A DNA stretch of 17,461 nt from Nitrospinaceae bacterium (GTDB taxonomy: Bacteria; Nitrospinota; Nitrospinia; Nitrospinales; VA-1), in assembly GCA_029261675.1 (NCBI GenBank), contig JAJDBA010000337.1:1-17461 (forward strand). Direction: 5' to 3'. This document shows positions 1-7,471 of this stretch, piece after piece. Below the pieces are notes generated by a model that did no database searches, was not told the DNA's origin, and saw only the letters and a program-made list of their open reading frames with translations. Positions within the stretch are counted from its first letter, which is position 1. Each line of letters opens with the position of its first letter. The translations under genes and the position numbers were made by a program.

Positions 1-1
1 C

Positions 2-1789
2 ATCGGTAAGGGGGGGAAGGAAGTTTATATCCAGGCTTCCTACAATCCGATGTTCGACTCAAAAGGAAAGCTCTATAAGGTAGTAAAATTCGCAACAGAA
101 ATAACAGAACAAAAATTAAAGAATTCAGAATTTCAGGGCAAAGTAGATGCGATCAACAAATCACAGGGCGTGATCGAGTTTAACTTGGATGGTACTGTTA
201 TAACTGCCAACGAAAATTTTCTCAACGTAATGGGCTATTCTTTAAAAGAGGCGGTTGGTGTGCACCATAGGAACTTTGTTGAACCTGCTTATGGCAATAG
301 CAAGGAGTATCGGGAGCTTTGGGAGAAGCTCAACCGTGGTGAGTACGATTCAGGTGAATATAAGCGCATCGGAAAGGGGGGGAAGGAAATTTATATCCAA
401 GCTTCCTACAACCCTATTTTGGATCCTGAAGGAAAACCTTACAAGGTAGTTAAATTTGCCACAGATATAACGGAACAAAAATTAAAGAACGCGGATTTTC
501 AAGGGAAAGTTGATGCGATCAGCAAATCGCAGGGCGTGATCGAGTTTAATTTGGATGGGACCGTTATCACCGCTAACGAAAATTTTCTCAACGTAATGGG
601 TTACTCTTTGGATGAGGCAGTGGGGGTACATCATAGAAACTTTGTTGAACCCGCTTATGGCAATAGCAATGAGTATCGAGAGTTTTGGGAGAAACTCAAT
701 CGCGGCGAGTTTGATTCGGGTGAATACAGGAGACTTGGAAAGGGTGGAAGAGAAATATATATTCAGGCTTCTTATAATCCTATTTTTGATCCCGAGGGTA
801 ACCCCTACAAGGTTGTTAAATTTGCGACTGATATAACAGATAAAGTTCACAAGGTGAATAAAATTCTTGATGCTGTCAAAGCAGCTAGCCAGGGAGATTT
901 AGCCTTTGATGTTGGAGTTAGTGGAGATGATGATCTCGGTCAAATCGGAAGTGGATTGAAGGAATTGTTGGGAAATCTTCATAATAATATTTCAACTCTG
1001 GCGGGCAATACACAAACTCTTGCTGGAGCTTCTGAAGAGTTGACAGCAACCAGCCAACAGATGAAAGGGAATGCTGAAGAAACCTCGTCTCAAGCAAATG
1101 TTGTCTCGGCCGCCTCTGAAAAAGTGAATCAGAACATTCAGACAGTGGCCGCTGGCTCTGAGCAAATGAGTGCAAGTATTAAAGAGATTGCTACTAACGC
1201 CAATCAGGCTACCAAAGTCACCAGCGATGCGGTTCAATTGGCAGAAACTACTAACAAAACTGTATCGCAATTGGGAGTGAGTTCTGCTGAGATTGGACAG
1301 GTCATCAAGGTTATCACTTCGATCGCGGAGCAAACTAATTTGCTAGCGTTAAATGCTACGATTGAGGCGGCACGAGCGGGTGAGGCAGGTAAGGGTTTTG
1401 CTGTGGTAGCAAACGAGGTTAAGGAACTCGCGAACCAGACCGCCAAAGCTACTGAAGATATAAGCAGTAAAATTCAAGCGATTCAATCGGATACTGAAAG
1501 TGCGGTTAAAGCTATTGGAGAAATAAGCACTGTTATTGGGCAAATAAGTGATATTTCCAACACCATAGCCAGTGCCGTTGAAGAGCAATCTGCGACCACC
1601 AATGAGATCAATCGAAATGTCGGTGAGGCATCTGTAGGGGCTCAAGAGATTACTGAAAACATCAACGGAGTTGCGCAAGCAGCAGCAGACACGACAGAAG
1701 GGGCTGCCAACACTCAAGAAGCATCCGCTGAGCTTGCGAATATGGCTACTGCCCTTCAGGATGTTGTCAATTTGTTCAAGTTGAAGTAG
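2..1789 (+). CDS. Methyl-accepting chemotaxis-type protein with tandem PAS domains (5' truncated)
   Basis: The reading frame is open from base 2, so the true start lies outside the window. Numbering from the first ATG at base 50, the visible protein has the end of one PAS/PAC unit, two complete PAS units (about residues 28-149 and 150-263), a HAMP-like linker (about 264-315) and an MCP signalling domain to residue 579. The conserved hairpin tip is visible as EQTNLLALNATIEAARAGE (about 427-445). No membrane segment is seen in this part, so the visible portion is cytoplasmic; the missing N-terminus could hold more PAS units or a membrane anchor. Proteins of this layout (BdlA/Aer-like) sense redox state, oxygen or small ligands through PAS cofactors and signal through CheA/CheW. 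The cofactor cannot be told from sequence. No CheA, CheW, CheR or CheB gene lies nearby. The family call is secure; the stimulus is unknown. Confidence 0.95.
   Translation: MGKGGKEVYIQASYNPMFDSKGKLYKVVKFATEITEQKLKNSEFQGKVDAINKSQGVIEFNLDGTVITANENFLNVMGYSLKEAVGVHHRNFVEPAYGNSKEYRELWEKLNRGEYDSGEYKRIGKGGKEIYIQASYNPILDPEGKPYKVVKFATDITEQKLKNADFQGKVDAISKSQGVIEFNLDGTVITANENFLNVMGYSLDEAVGVHHRNFVEPAYGNSNEYREFWEKLNRGEFDSGEYRRLGKGGREIYIQASYNPIFDPEGNPYKVVKFATDITDKVHKVNKILDAVKAASQGDLAFDVGVSGDDDLGQIGSGLKELLGNLHNNISTLAGNTQTLAGASEELTATSQQMKGNAEETSSQANVVSAASEKVNQNIQTVAAGSEQMSASIKEIATNANQATKVTSDAVQLAETTNKTVSQLGVSSAEIGQVIKVITSIAEQTNLLALNATIEAARAGEAGKGFAVVANEVKELANQTAKATEDISSKIQAIQSDTESAVKAIGEISTVIGQISDISNTIASAVEEQSATTNEINRNVGEASVGAQEITENINGVAQAAADTTEGAANTQEASAELANMATALQDVVNLFKLK
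131..496 (+). repeat. PAS-encoding repeat unit A (366 bp)
   Basis: One complete 122-codon unit beginning at the FQGKVDA motif. It is followed directly and in frame by a second copy. A partial earlier copy fills bases 2-130. The unit encodes one PAS/PAC sensor domain plus the short linker to the next. It contains a run of seven G bases near 375-382, as does the partial copy near base 10; in the next unit the run is interrupted by a T. Confidence 0.9.
497..862 (+). repeat. PAS-encoding repeat unit B (366 bp)
   Basis: Second full copy of the PAS unit. By eye it differs from the preceding unit at about 10 of the 114 residues up to the DIT motif, while many third codon positions differ. After DIT the linker diverges and leads into the HAMP-like region. 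Confidence 0.9.
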
Positions 1790-1820
1790 AAGCTAGACAA
1801 GGTTTGAAAGAGCTTGGTAG

Positions 1821-2219
1821 TTACTCGTTGAAATTAAGTGTTGGGAGATAGAATGCCAGTGTTGCGAGTAAGGCTATATAGCCATAACTCGACATATAAA
1901 AAAGGATGGGGTTGACTTTTATGTCGCCCCATTTTGTGTTTGGAGCATGAATTAATTTTTTCACCCGAAAGTAATTCGCAACCGAAATCAGAACTGTAAA
2001 AATATAAGGCTTGTAATGAAACACCACCATCAGGCCAGCAGATGGAATAGCCACACACATCAAGGCTGGTATTTTGAGCCAGCTGTTGCGAGTGATATCA
2101 TCGATAACGCTTAAAGCTGCTTGATAACAGACCAAATAATAAAGCCCCGTCAATACCATCCAAAGCAAAAACGAAACAAAAACAGTGCCGCCTGGAATGT
2201 CGTCTAAACCTAAAATCAT
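1821..2219 (-). CDS. Small multi-span membrane protein, unknown function
   Basis: A 132-residue protein with three to four hydrophobic stretches, roughly residues 11-32, 50-66, 70-84 and 105-128, separated by short polar loops with Lys/Arg. I do not recognise the family. It begins with MILGLDDIPGG and has no signal peptide. It converges on the chemoreceptor gene with 31 bases between the two stops, and is divergent from the peroxidase gene. No clear Shine-Dalgarno sequence precedes the ATG. A TATGAT hexamer lies only about 10 bases upstream, which would give a very short leader if it is the -10 box. The hydrophobic pattern and lack of an opposing gene make it probably real, but this is inferred. 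Confidence 0.65.
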   Translation of the reverse strand: MILGLDDIPGGTVFVSFLLWMVLTGLYYLVCYQAALSVIDDITRNSWLKIPALMCVAIPSAGLMVVFHYKPYIFTVLISVANYFRVKKLIHAPNTKWGDIKVNPILFYMSSYGYIALLATLAFYLPTLNFNE

Positions 2220-2349
2220 ATTGCTATCATAACATTTGGTTGTTTTTGTGGCGGGAAGATTGAATAATTGTAACTAACCTGGAATTAAAATCACATGCAA
2301 TGGAAGTGTGAAAATTTGTCTTTGCACCCAATTTGTTTGAGAACTATAA

Positions 2350-3348
2350 ATGATTTTACGAATTTTTACTTTAATAATTAGCCTTAACTGTTTAATAGCT
2401 CCCGTTAACAATGCGGAAGCTATTATTTTCGAGCCAATTCCAGAAATAACATACCCCGATAACAACCCCTGGTCAAAAGCGAAAGAAGACTTGGGGAGAA
2501 AACTTTTTTTTGACCCCATCTTATCAGGCGACAACTCTGTGAGTTGTTCTTCGTGTCATTTGCCTGAAAAATCTTGGACGGATGGCTTGCCACAATCAGT
2601 TGGAATAAGAAAACAGGTTTTAACGAGAAACTCTCCAAGTATTTTAAATGCAGGATTTCAAAAGACTTTGTTTTTGGATGGAAGGGCTAAATCTCTTGAG
2701 GAGCAAGCTTTAATGCCTATTCAGGATAAATCTGAAATGGATCAAAGTCTGGGCGAATTGATGGAAGAATTAGAATCGCACCCTGATTACAGGGCGATGT
2801 TTGAATCCGCTTTTTCCAGCTTAAAAATAACCCCGGAGCGGTTGGCAATGGCAATAGCTACCTTTGAACGAACTTTGGTGACAGGTAATACAGCCTATGA
2901 TCTTTATTGGCGGGGAGACAAAAATGCCATGTCTTCTGCCGCAATAAGAGGAATGAGACTTTTTTCCGGCAAAGCCAAATGTTCTATTTGTCATAGCGGT
3001 CCCTTTTTTACAGATCATCAATTTCATAATATTGGCTTAACAGGGAGTGAAAATGAGGGAGACGAAGGAAGAAAGAAGGTCACAAAAGAAGCTTTTCATG
3101 ATGGGTCATTTAAAACTCCCGGTTTAAGGGGAATAGTCTCTACAGCTCCTTATATGCATGATGGAAGTTTGTCGACTCTTAAAGAGGTCATTGAATTTTA
3201 TGACCTGGGTGGGGTTGCCCGTAAAGGAAAAAGTCCGTTTATCAGTCCCATTGGAATGAGTGGAAATGAAAAAAACGATCTTCTAGAGTTTTTGAAAGCT
3301 TTAGATGAAAATGGCGAAGCTTATCCATTGTTGACTCAGGAAAAATGA
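2350..3348 (+). CDS. Diheme cytochrome c peroxidase, MauG/CcpA family
   Basis: A 332-residue periplasmic protein, the usual length for bacterial diheme peroxidases. Residues 1-24 form a signal peptide ending in NAEA. Two CXXCH heme c sites are visible: CSSCH at 66-70, in the typical setting LGRKLFFDPILSGDNSVSC, and CSICH at 211-215. The C-terminal motif FKTPGLRG...APYMHDGS (255-273) is the conserved region near the second heme. The family reduces hydrogen peroxide to water with electrons from small cytochromes, or, in MauG-like members, oxidises protein residues. Which of these applies cannot be decided here. The ATG at 2350 gives an intact signal peptide, though the ribosome binding site is weak. 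The stop overlaps the start of the downstream histidine kinase, suggesting a two-gene unit. Confidence 0.93.
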   Translation: MILRIFTLIISLNCLIAPVNNAEAIIFEPIPEITYPDNNPWSKAKEDLGRKLFFDPILSGDNSVSCSSCHLPEKSWTDGLPQSVGIRKQVLTRNSPSILNAGFQKTLFLDGRAKSLEEQALMPIQDKSEMDQSLGELMEELESHPDYRAMFESAFSSLKITPERLAMAIATFERTLVTGNTAYDLYWRGDKNAMSSAAIRGMRLFSGKAKCSICHSGPFFTDHQFHNIGLTGSENEGDEGRKKVTKEAFHDGSFKTPGLRGIVSTAPYMHDGSLSTLKEVIEFYDLGGVARKGKSPFISPIGMSGNEKNDLLEFLKALDENGEAYPLLTQEK

Positions 3349-5255
3349 TGAAAGAATTGATTGGTCCTGATTTGAGGCATAAAGGAACAAAGAAATTCAC
3401 ACCTGTTTCTCTGGCTTCCAGCCTTAGTTTCTCAGTTAGTTTTTTACTCAGCGTATTGATTGTGGCTTGGTTAAGTTACCAAACTGTTGAACGTGAGGTT
3501 AAAGCTATCTTTCTTGAACAATTGAGTATGTCACTTCCCCGTTCGGTGAAAATGTTAAAAGTCTGGGAAAGTGATATGAAGGCTAAAGTCCAAGCCTTAA
3601 CGTCGACTCCTGAAATCCAGAAACATTCATTGGAACTAAGAAAAGCCTATGACTCTTCTAAAGGCGAGACAGGTGAGGTATTCAACAAGGAGAAGTTAAA
3701 AGCTTTGAGGTCAGATTTAAATTCGACTCTTAAGAATTTTGGATTCCTGGGTTTTGTTCTTCTGGATGAAACGGGTTTTTCTTTTGCGGCATCGGAGGAT
3801 GCGGCAATGGGTCACCGAAAAATAGTGGATAGGTTGGGAAAGCGGTTTATTGATTTAGCAATTTTAGGCAATACTATTATTACTCTGCCATTTAATTCGG
3901 AGGTTGAAATTCTTGATAGGCGTGGGATTTTAAGAAACGATTGGCCAAATTTGTTGATTGCTACTCCTGTTTTAAGTTTGAAGGGAGAGTTTATTGGTGT
4001 TCTGGCATTGAGACTAAGACCGGAAACAGTTTTTTCTCATATATTCGAAATTGAAAGAACTGGAAAAACAGGAGAAATTTTTGCGTTCAATGAATCAGGA
4101 ATTATTATTTCGAAGAGTCGTTTTGAAGAACAACTTAAAGTAATGGGGTTAATTCCAGACAAATTGGAAACTCCTTCTATTTTAAACCTATCGATTCGGG
4201 ATCCTGGCGTGAACTTAACCAAAAGAGGAAGGATTCCACCATCTTCGATTGAAAAACCTTTTACAAGAATGGCCTTGAGTGCTTTGGCAGGGGAAAACGG
4301 CTATGACCTTGATGGGTACAGGGATTACCGTGGAGTAAAGGTTGTAGGAGCATGGGCCTGGTTACCAGAATTCGGGTTTGGGATTGCAAGTGAAATGGAC
4401 TATGAGGAGGCCTTTTCTTTTTTAAATAAACTTAAAATCTGGTTTTATATTTTATTCAGCTTTTTATTAGCCGCTTCCACACGGGCATTATATATGAGTT
4501 GGCAGCGGGAAAAAGCTCATGCATCTATGATGCAAGCAAAGGAAGATGCCGAAAAAGCCAATGCGGCTAAAACTGAATTTCTTGCAAGAATGAGCCATGA
4601 GTTGCGCACCCCTTTGAATGCAATTTTGGGTTTTGCGCAATTACTAGGTATGAATAATGAGAGGAATCTATCTGAAGTCCAAAAAGATAATGTTGAGCAC
4701 GTCTTAAAGGGAGGGAACCATTTGCTCATACTTGTTAATGATGTCTTAGATTTATCTCGGATTGAAGCGGGTGAGTTTTCGGTCAAAATGGAAAGCCTTG
4801 AGCTTGGTCCATTGCTGGATGAGGCTCTTCGACTGATTAAGCCTCTAGCAGAAAATCATGAGATCAAAATTGAATGCTTGGCTCCCAAAGGAAATAATTT
4901 GAAAGTCCAGGGTGATCATACTCGCATCGTCCAAGTGCTGATTAATTTATTATCGAATGCTATAAAATATAATCGTGAGCAGGGTTCTGTTACGATTTCT
5001 CAAGAGCAAAAACAAGAGGATAGAGTGCGGATCCGTATTACCGATACCGGCCATGGAATCCCTAAGGAAAACCAGTCAGAAATATTTGAACCTTTTTCAA
5101 GATTGAATATTGATAAGGGTACTGTTGACGGGGTAGGGATTGGGTTAAGCATAACCCAAAAATTAATTAGTCTAATGGGTGGGGCTATTTCATTAAAAAG
5201 TGAAGTAGGCAAAGGAAGTTGCTTTACTATAGAACTTCTATTGGCTAAGCCTTGA
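3345..5255 (+). CDS. Membrane sensor histidine kinase with extracytoplasmic Cache-like sensor
   Basis: A 636-residue protein. The first membrane helix is about residues 24-46. A periplasmic sensor of roughly 310 residues follows, resembling a double Cache fold: GEFIGVLALRL near 214-224 and GKTGEIFAFNESG near 240-252. The second helix is about 364-384. The cytoplasmic part has a short coiled linker, an H-box MSHELRTPLN with phospho-accepting His418, an N-box around NLLSNAIKYN (534-543), DTGHGIP (567-573), FEPFSRL (581-587) and a glycine-rich G2 loop GVGIGLS (596-602). No receiver domain is attached and no response regulator lies nearby, so the partner is encoded elsewhere. Its ATG overlaps the peroxidase stop by four bases, implying translational coupling. 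The gene ends 21 bases from the convergent znuB-CDF stop. The signal sensed is unknown; the operon position suggests a redox or oxidative cue, which is inference. Confidence 0.92.
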   Translation: MMKELIGPDLRHKGTKKFTPVSLASSLSFSVSFLLSVLIVAWLSYQTVEREVKAIFLEQLSMSLPRSVKMLKVWESDMKAKVQALTSTPEIQKHSLELRKAYDSSKGETGEVFNKEKLKALRSDLNSTLKNFGFLGFVLLDETGFSFAASEDAAMGHRKIVDRLGKRFIDLAILGNTIITLPFNSEVEILDRRGILRNDWPNLLIATPVLSLKGEFIGVLALRLRPETVFSHIFEIERTGKTGEIFAFNESGIIISKSRFEEQLKVMGLIPDKLETPSILNLSIRDPGVNLTKRGRIPPSSIEKPFTRMALSALAGENGYDLDGYRDYRGVKVVGAWAWLPEFGFGIASEMDYEEAFSFLNKLKIWFYILFSFLLAASTRALYMSWQREKAHASMMQAKEDAEKANAAKTEFLARMSHELRTPLNAILGFAQLLGMNNERNLSEVQKDNVEHVLKGGNHLLILVNDVLDLSRIEAGEFSVKMESLELGPLLDEALRLIKPLAENHEIKIECLAPKGNNLKVQGDHTRIVQVLINLLSNAIKYNREQGSVTISQEQKQEDRVRIRITDTGHGIPKENQSEIFEPFSRLNIDKGTVDGVGIGLSITQKLISLMGGAISLKSEVGKGSCFTIELLLAKP

Positions 5256-5276
5256 GTTGGAGTTGTTTTGAATCGA

Positions 5277-5900
5277 TTAAGTGCTTTGATGGTTTGCCAT
5301 TTCCAGCTTTGCGTCTCGCAAAATTTCGATAGACGATTTCAGTATTAGTGCGGAAAGGGCAACGCCAACCATCAGATCGGGCCAGGGTGAGTGCGTCCAT
5401 GCGACACCGCCAGCCGCAAGCAACACTCCTATATTTGCCAGCACATCGTTACGCGAACATAACCATGCCGAACGCATGTTGATGTCTGTATCTTTGAATC
5501 CTAATAATAGAACCGCGCAAATCAGATTTGCAACAAGAGCCATGCCACCAATGACCCCCATGGTCGTGGCTTCGGGGACAACAGGGTCTAATGCTCTATA
5601 AATGGCTCCGAAAAGAACACTGATTGCAAACATTCCCATAATGATCCCCTTGATGAACCCCGCACGACTTTGCCATATGGGGTGTAAGCGAATGACATAA
5701 AGTGAGAACCCGTAAATAGCGGCATCTCCCAGCATATCTAGCGCATCAGCCATGAGTGCACTTGATTGTGCAAACCAGCCATATATGCCTTCTACAAAAA
5801 ACATCAGGGCATTAATAGCAAGTACCCAAATCAGGATTTTGCGCTTGTCTTTGTCTACTTCGCTAAATTCTTTTTCAAGGCTGGAGCAACAACTACCCAT
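5277..5900 (-). other. CDF (cation efflux) domain with its own potential ATG start
   Basis: This 207-residue segment starts at an ATG at 5900 encoding MGSCCSS. An N-terminus with a CC pair just before the first helix is, from memory, typical of free-standing members of this CDF subgroup. Metal-site residues in helix 2 are visible as D55xxxD59 (ALDMLGD). In helix 5 the usual HxxxD is C148xxxD152 (CSRND). Family members export Zn, Co or Cd from the cytoplasm by proton antiport. The absence of a C-terminal cytoplasmic domain matches the short subgroup. If the A-tract is one base shorter or longer, this would be a separate gene starting here with no obvious Shine-Dalgarno, dependent on translation from znuB. 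Confidence 0.75.
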
Positions 5901-6725
5901 GTTTAAATTTTTTTTTTTGATTTGGTTAAAAACAAGCGACACAAGATAAAAGGCCCCGGCAAGCAAAATGATAGTGGGGCCGGGGGGAAGGTCGGGTTGA
6001 TATGACAATGCGAGGCCACCGGTGGTGAAAAGCATTCCCAATAAGGTTGCAAGGAACATCATCAGACTTAAAGAACGGACGTATAGTCCGGCAATTGCCG
6101 CCGGAAGAGTCAAAAGAGCAATGACAAGTATCAAGCCTACGATTTGGATCAATATGACAACGGTCAATGCGACGAGAGAAAGGAACAGCAGATAAAACCG
6201 CTCAACAGGAATTCCACGAAGCCGAGCAAACTCTTCATCAAACGATACGGCTATAAATTGTTTATAGAAAAGAAATACGATGAGCAGAATGAGGATATCG
6301 AGCCCTGCTATCCAATAAAGGTCTTGAGAAGCGATCATCAGGATATTCCCGAAGAGAAAGCTCATCAGGTCTACGTTGTATCCCGGTGTTTGCGAGATGA
6401 ATAAAATACCTGTTGCCATGCCACCAGCCCACAACGCTCCGATAATGGTATCTTCCTGTTGTTGCATTCGCAGGCTAACCCAGCCGAGAATGAATGCAAA
6501 AACCAAAGCCGATACCAATGCCCCTTCAATAGGTGGCCTACCTAGATAATAGGCAATTCCCATTCCTCCTAACACAGCATGTGCAATACCGCCTGCGAGA
6601 TAGCCGATGCGTTTGACCACAACATAAGAGCCGATGGCTCCGCAGGCTACGCTGGCAAGAAGACCACCTGCTAATGCATTTTGCATGAAGGGCTGTGAAG
6701 AGACGGCTTCCAAAAACGAACTCAA
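5277..6725 (-). CDS. znuB: ZnuB-like ABC-3 permease continuous with a cation diffusion facilitator (fusion reading frame)
   Basis: A 482-residue frame with two complete membrane proteins. Residues 1 to about 272 are an ABC-3 permease of the Znu/Mnt type: SYVVVKRIGYLAGGIAHAVL near the start, TPGYNVDLMSFLFGN in the middle and IVGLILVIALLTLPAA in the last third, about eight membrane segments in all. Residues 276-482 are a six-span CDF metal transporter without the cytoplasmic C-terminal domain. The start is TTG at 6725: it overlaps the znuC stop as TTGA and a strong GGGGAGGG Shine-Dalgarno lies a few bases upstream. Import permease and efflux transporter work in opposite directions in their usual families, so one polypeptide with both is odd. 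The joint sits at a run of 11 A bases (5908-5918 on the plus strand as T), so the fusion may be real, a slippage product or a one-base sequence error. Confidence 0.85.
   Translation of the reverse strand: MSSFLEAVSSQPFMQNALAGGLLASVACGAIGSYVVVKRIGYLAGGIAHAVLGGMGIAYYLGRPPIEGALVSALVFAFILGWVSLRMQQQEDTIIGALWAGGMATGILFISQTPGYNVDLMSFLFGNILMIASQDLYWIAGLDILILLIVFLFYKQFIAVSFDEEFARLRGIPVERFYLLFLSLVALTVVILIQIVGLILVIALLTLPAAIAGLYVRSLSLMMFLATLLGMLFTTGGLALSYQPDLPPGPTIILLAGAFYLVSLVFNQIKKKNLNMGSCCSSLEKEFSEVDKDKRKILIWVLAINALMFFVEGIYGWFAQSSALMADALDMLGDAAIYGFSLYVIRLHPIWQSRAGFIKGIIMGMFAISVLFGAIYRALDPVVPEATTMGVIGGMALVANLICAVLLLGFKDTDINMRSAWLCSRNDVLANIGVLLAAGGVAWTHSPWPDLMVGVALSALILKSSIEILRDAKLEMANHQST
5908..5918 (-). 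repeat. 11-A homopolymer tract at the ZnuB-CDF junction
   Basis: On the coding strand the tract reads ATC, eleven A, then TTTAAACATGGG. With 11 A the frame runs through as IKKKNLNMG. With 10 A the permease would end at TAA after IKKKI. With 12 A it would end at TAG after IKKKKFKHG. Long A runs are known sites of polymerase and transcriptional slippage and of sequencing error. Confidence 0.9.
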
Positions 6726-7471
6726 TGGTGGCCCTCCCCTTCATGGTGGTGGTGTACCATATGAACATGGGTGCCGTAGAGGTTTTCAATGGTCTCGCCA
6801 GTAAGTTCAGAAGTGGGATGGCAAATCAGGGTACGGTTGATACAGGCGACCCTGTCGATGTATTGCGATATGAAGCCGATATCGTGAGTTACGACAATGA
6901 TGGTGATTTTTTCGTTTAATTTTTTTAAAAGATCGAAAATATCTTTCTCAACTTTCATATCCACATTTGCAGTGGGTTCATCGAGTATCATTATTTCCGG
7001 ATTGCAGGTCAAGGCGCGGGCAATCAATGCCCTTTGCAATTGCCCACCGGATAGGGAACCGATGGAACGCTTTCGTAAATCTAAAACTTCCACCGCTTCC
7101 ATAGATTCTGCGGCAATTTGCTTATCTTCCTTGCTGAAGAATCCCATGCTCGAGGTTTTTCCTAGCCGACCCATGAGAACGGTTTCTTCAACGCTGATTG
7201 GGAAGTCTCTGGAGAACGGTGCCAATTGCGGCATATAACCCACATCTTTTACCGACTGCACAGGTGGTTTTCCTAATACTTCCACTGTTCCATGATCAGG
7301 ATGCAGTAGCCCCAGAATAATTTTAAGCAGTGTGGTTTTGCCACTGCCATTGGGGCCGACCATTCCAATGAATTCTTTTCTCTGTATATCGATGTTGATA
7401 TCTTCAAGAATCGGCACATCTCCATAGTTGAAATGGAGGTCGCGGATTTTTATTACAGAATCTTCACTCAA
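6722..7471 (-). CDS. znuC: Zinc ABC transporter ATP-binding protein
   Basis: A 249-residue ABC ATPase. Walker A is GPNGSGKTT (39-47), the Q-loop Gln is at 82, the signature LSGGQ at 140-144, Walker B ILDEP at 162-166 and the switch His at 196. The C-terminus is His-rich (GTHVHMVHHHHEGEGHH), a feature of ZnuC-type ATPases that supports zinc as substrate. It powers import through the ZnuB permease at the inner membrane. The start is TTG at 7471, overlapping the znuA stop as TTGA, with GGAG about seven bases upstream. The same arrangement recurs at its own 3' end with znuB. Order znuA-znuC-znuB with overlaps indicates one translationally coupled operon. Confidence 0.95.
   Translation of the reverse strand: MSEDSVIKIRDLHFNYGDVPILEDINIDIQRKEFIGMVGPNGSGKTTLLKIILGLLHPDHGTVEVLGKPPVQSVKDVGYMPQLAPFSRDFPISVEETVLMGRLGKTSSMGFFSKEDKQIAAESMEAVEVLDLRKRSIGSLSGGQLQRALIARALTCNPEIMILDEPTANVDMKVEKDIFDLLKKLNEKITIIVVTHDIGFISQYIDRVACINRTLICHPTSELTGETIENLYGTHVHMVHHHHEGEGHH

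Noticed and set aside
370..385. G7 tract as a phase-variation switch in the PAS protein
   Set aside because: Seven bases encoding conserved GKGGK residues in several repeats is explained by coding constraint; no evidence of length change.
482..850. Long minus-strand reading frames inside the PAS/MCP gene and similar antisense frames elsewhere
   Set aside because: They lie opposite well-supported genes and their proteins have no recognisable domains, signal peptides or ribosome binding sites.
5256..5276. Terminator between the convergent kinase and znuB-CDF genes
   Set aside because: No stem with a U-run can be drawn in this 21-base gap.
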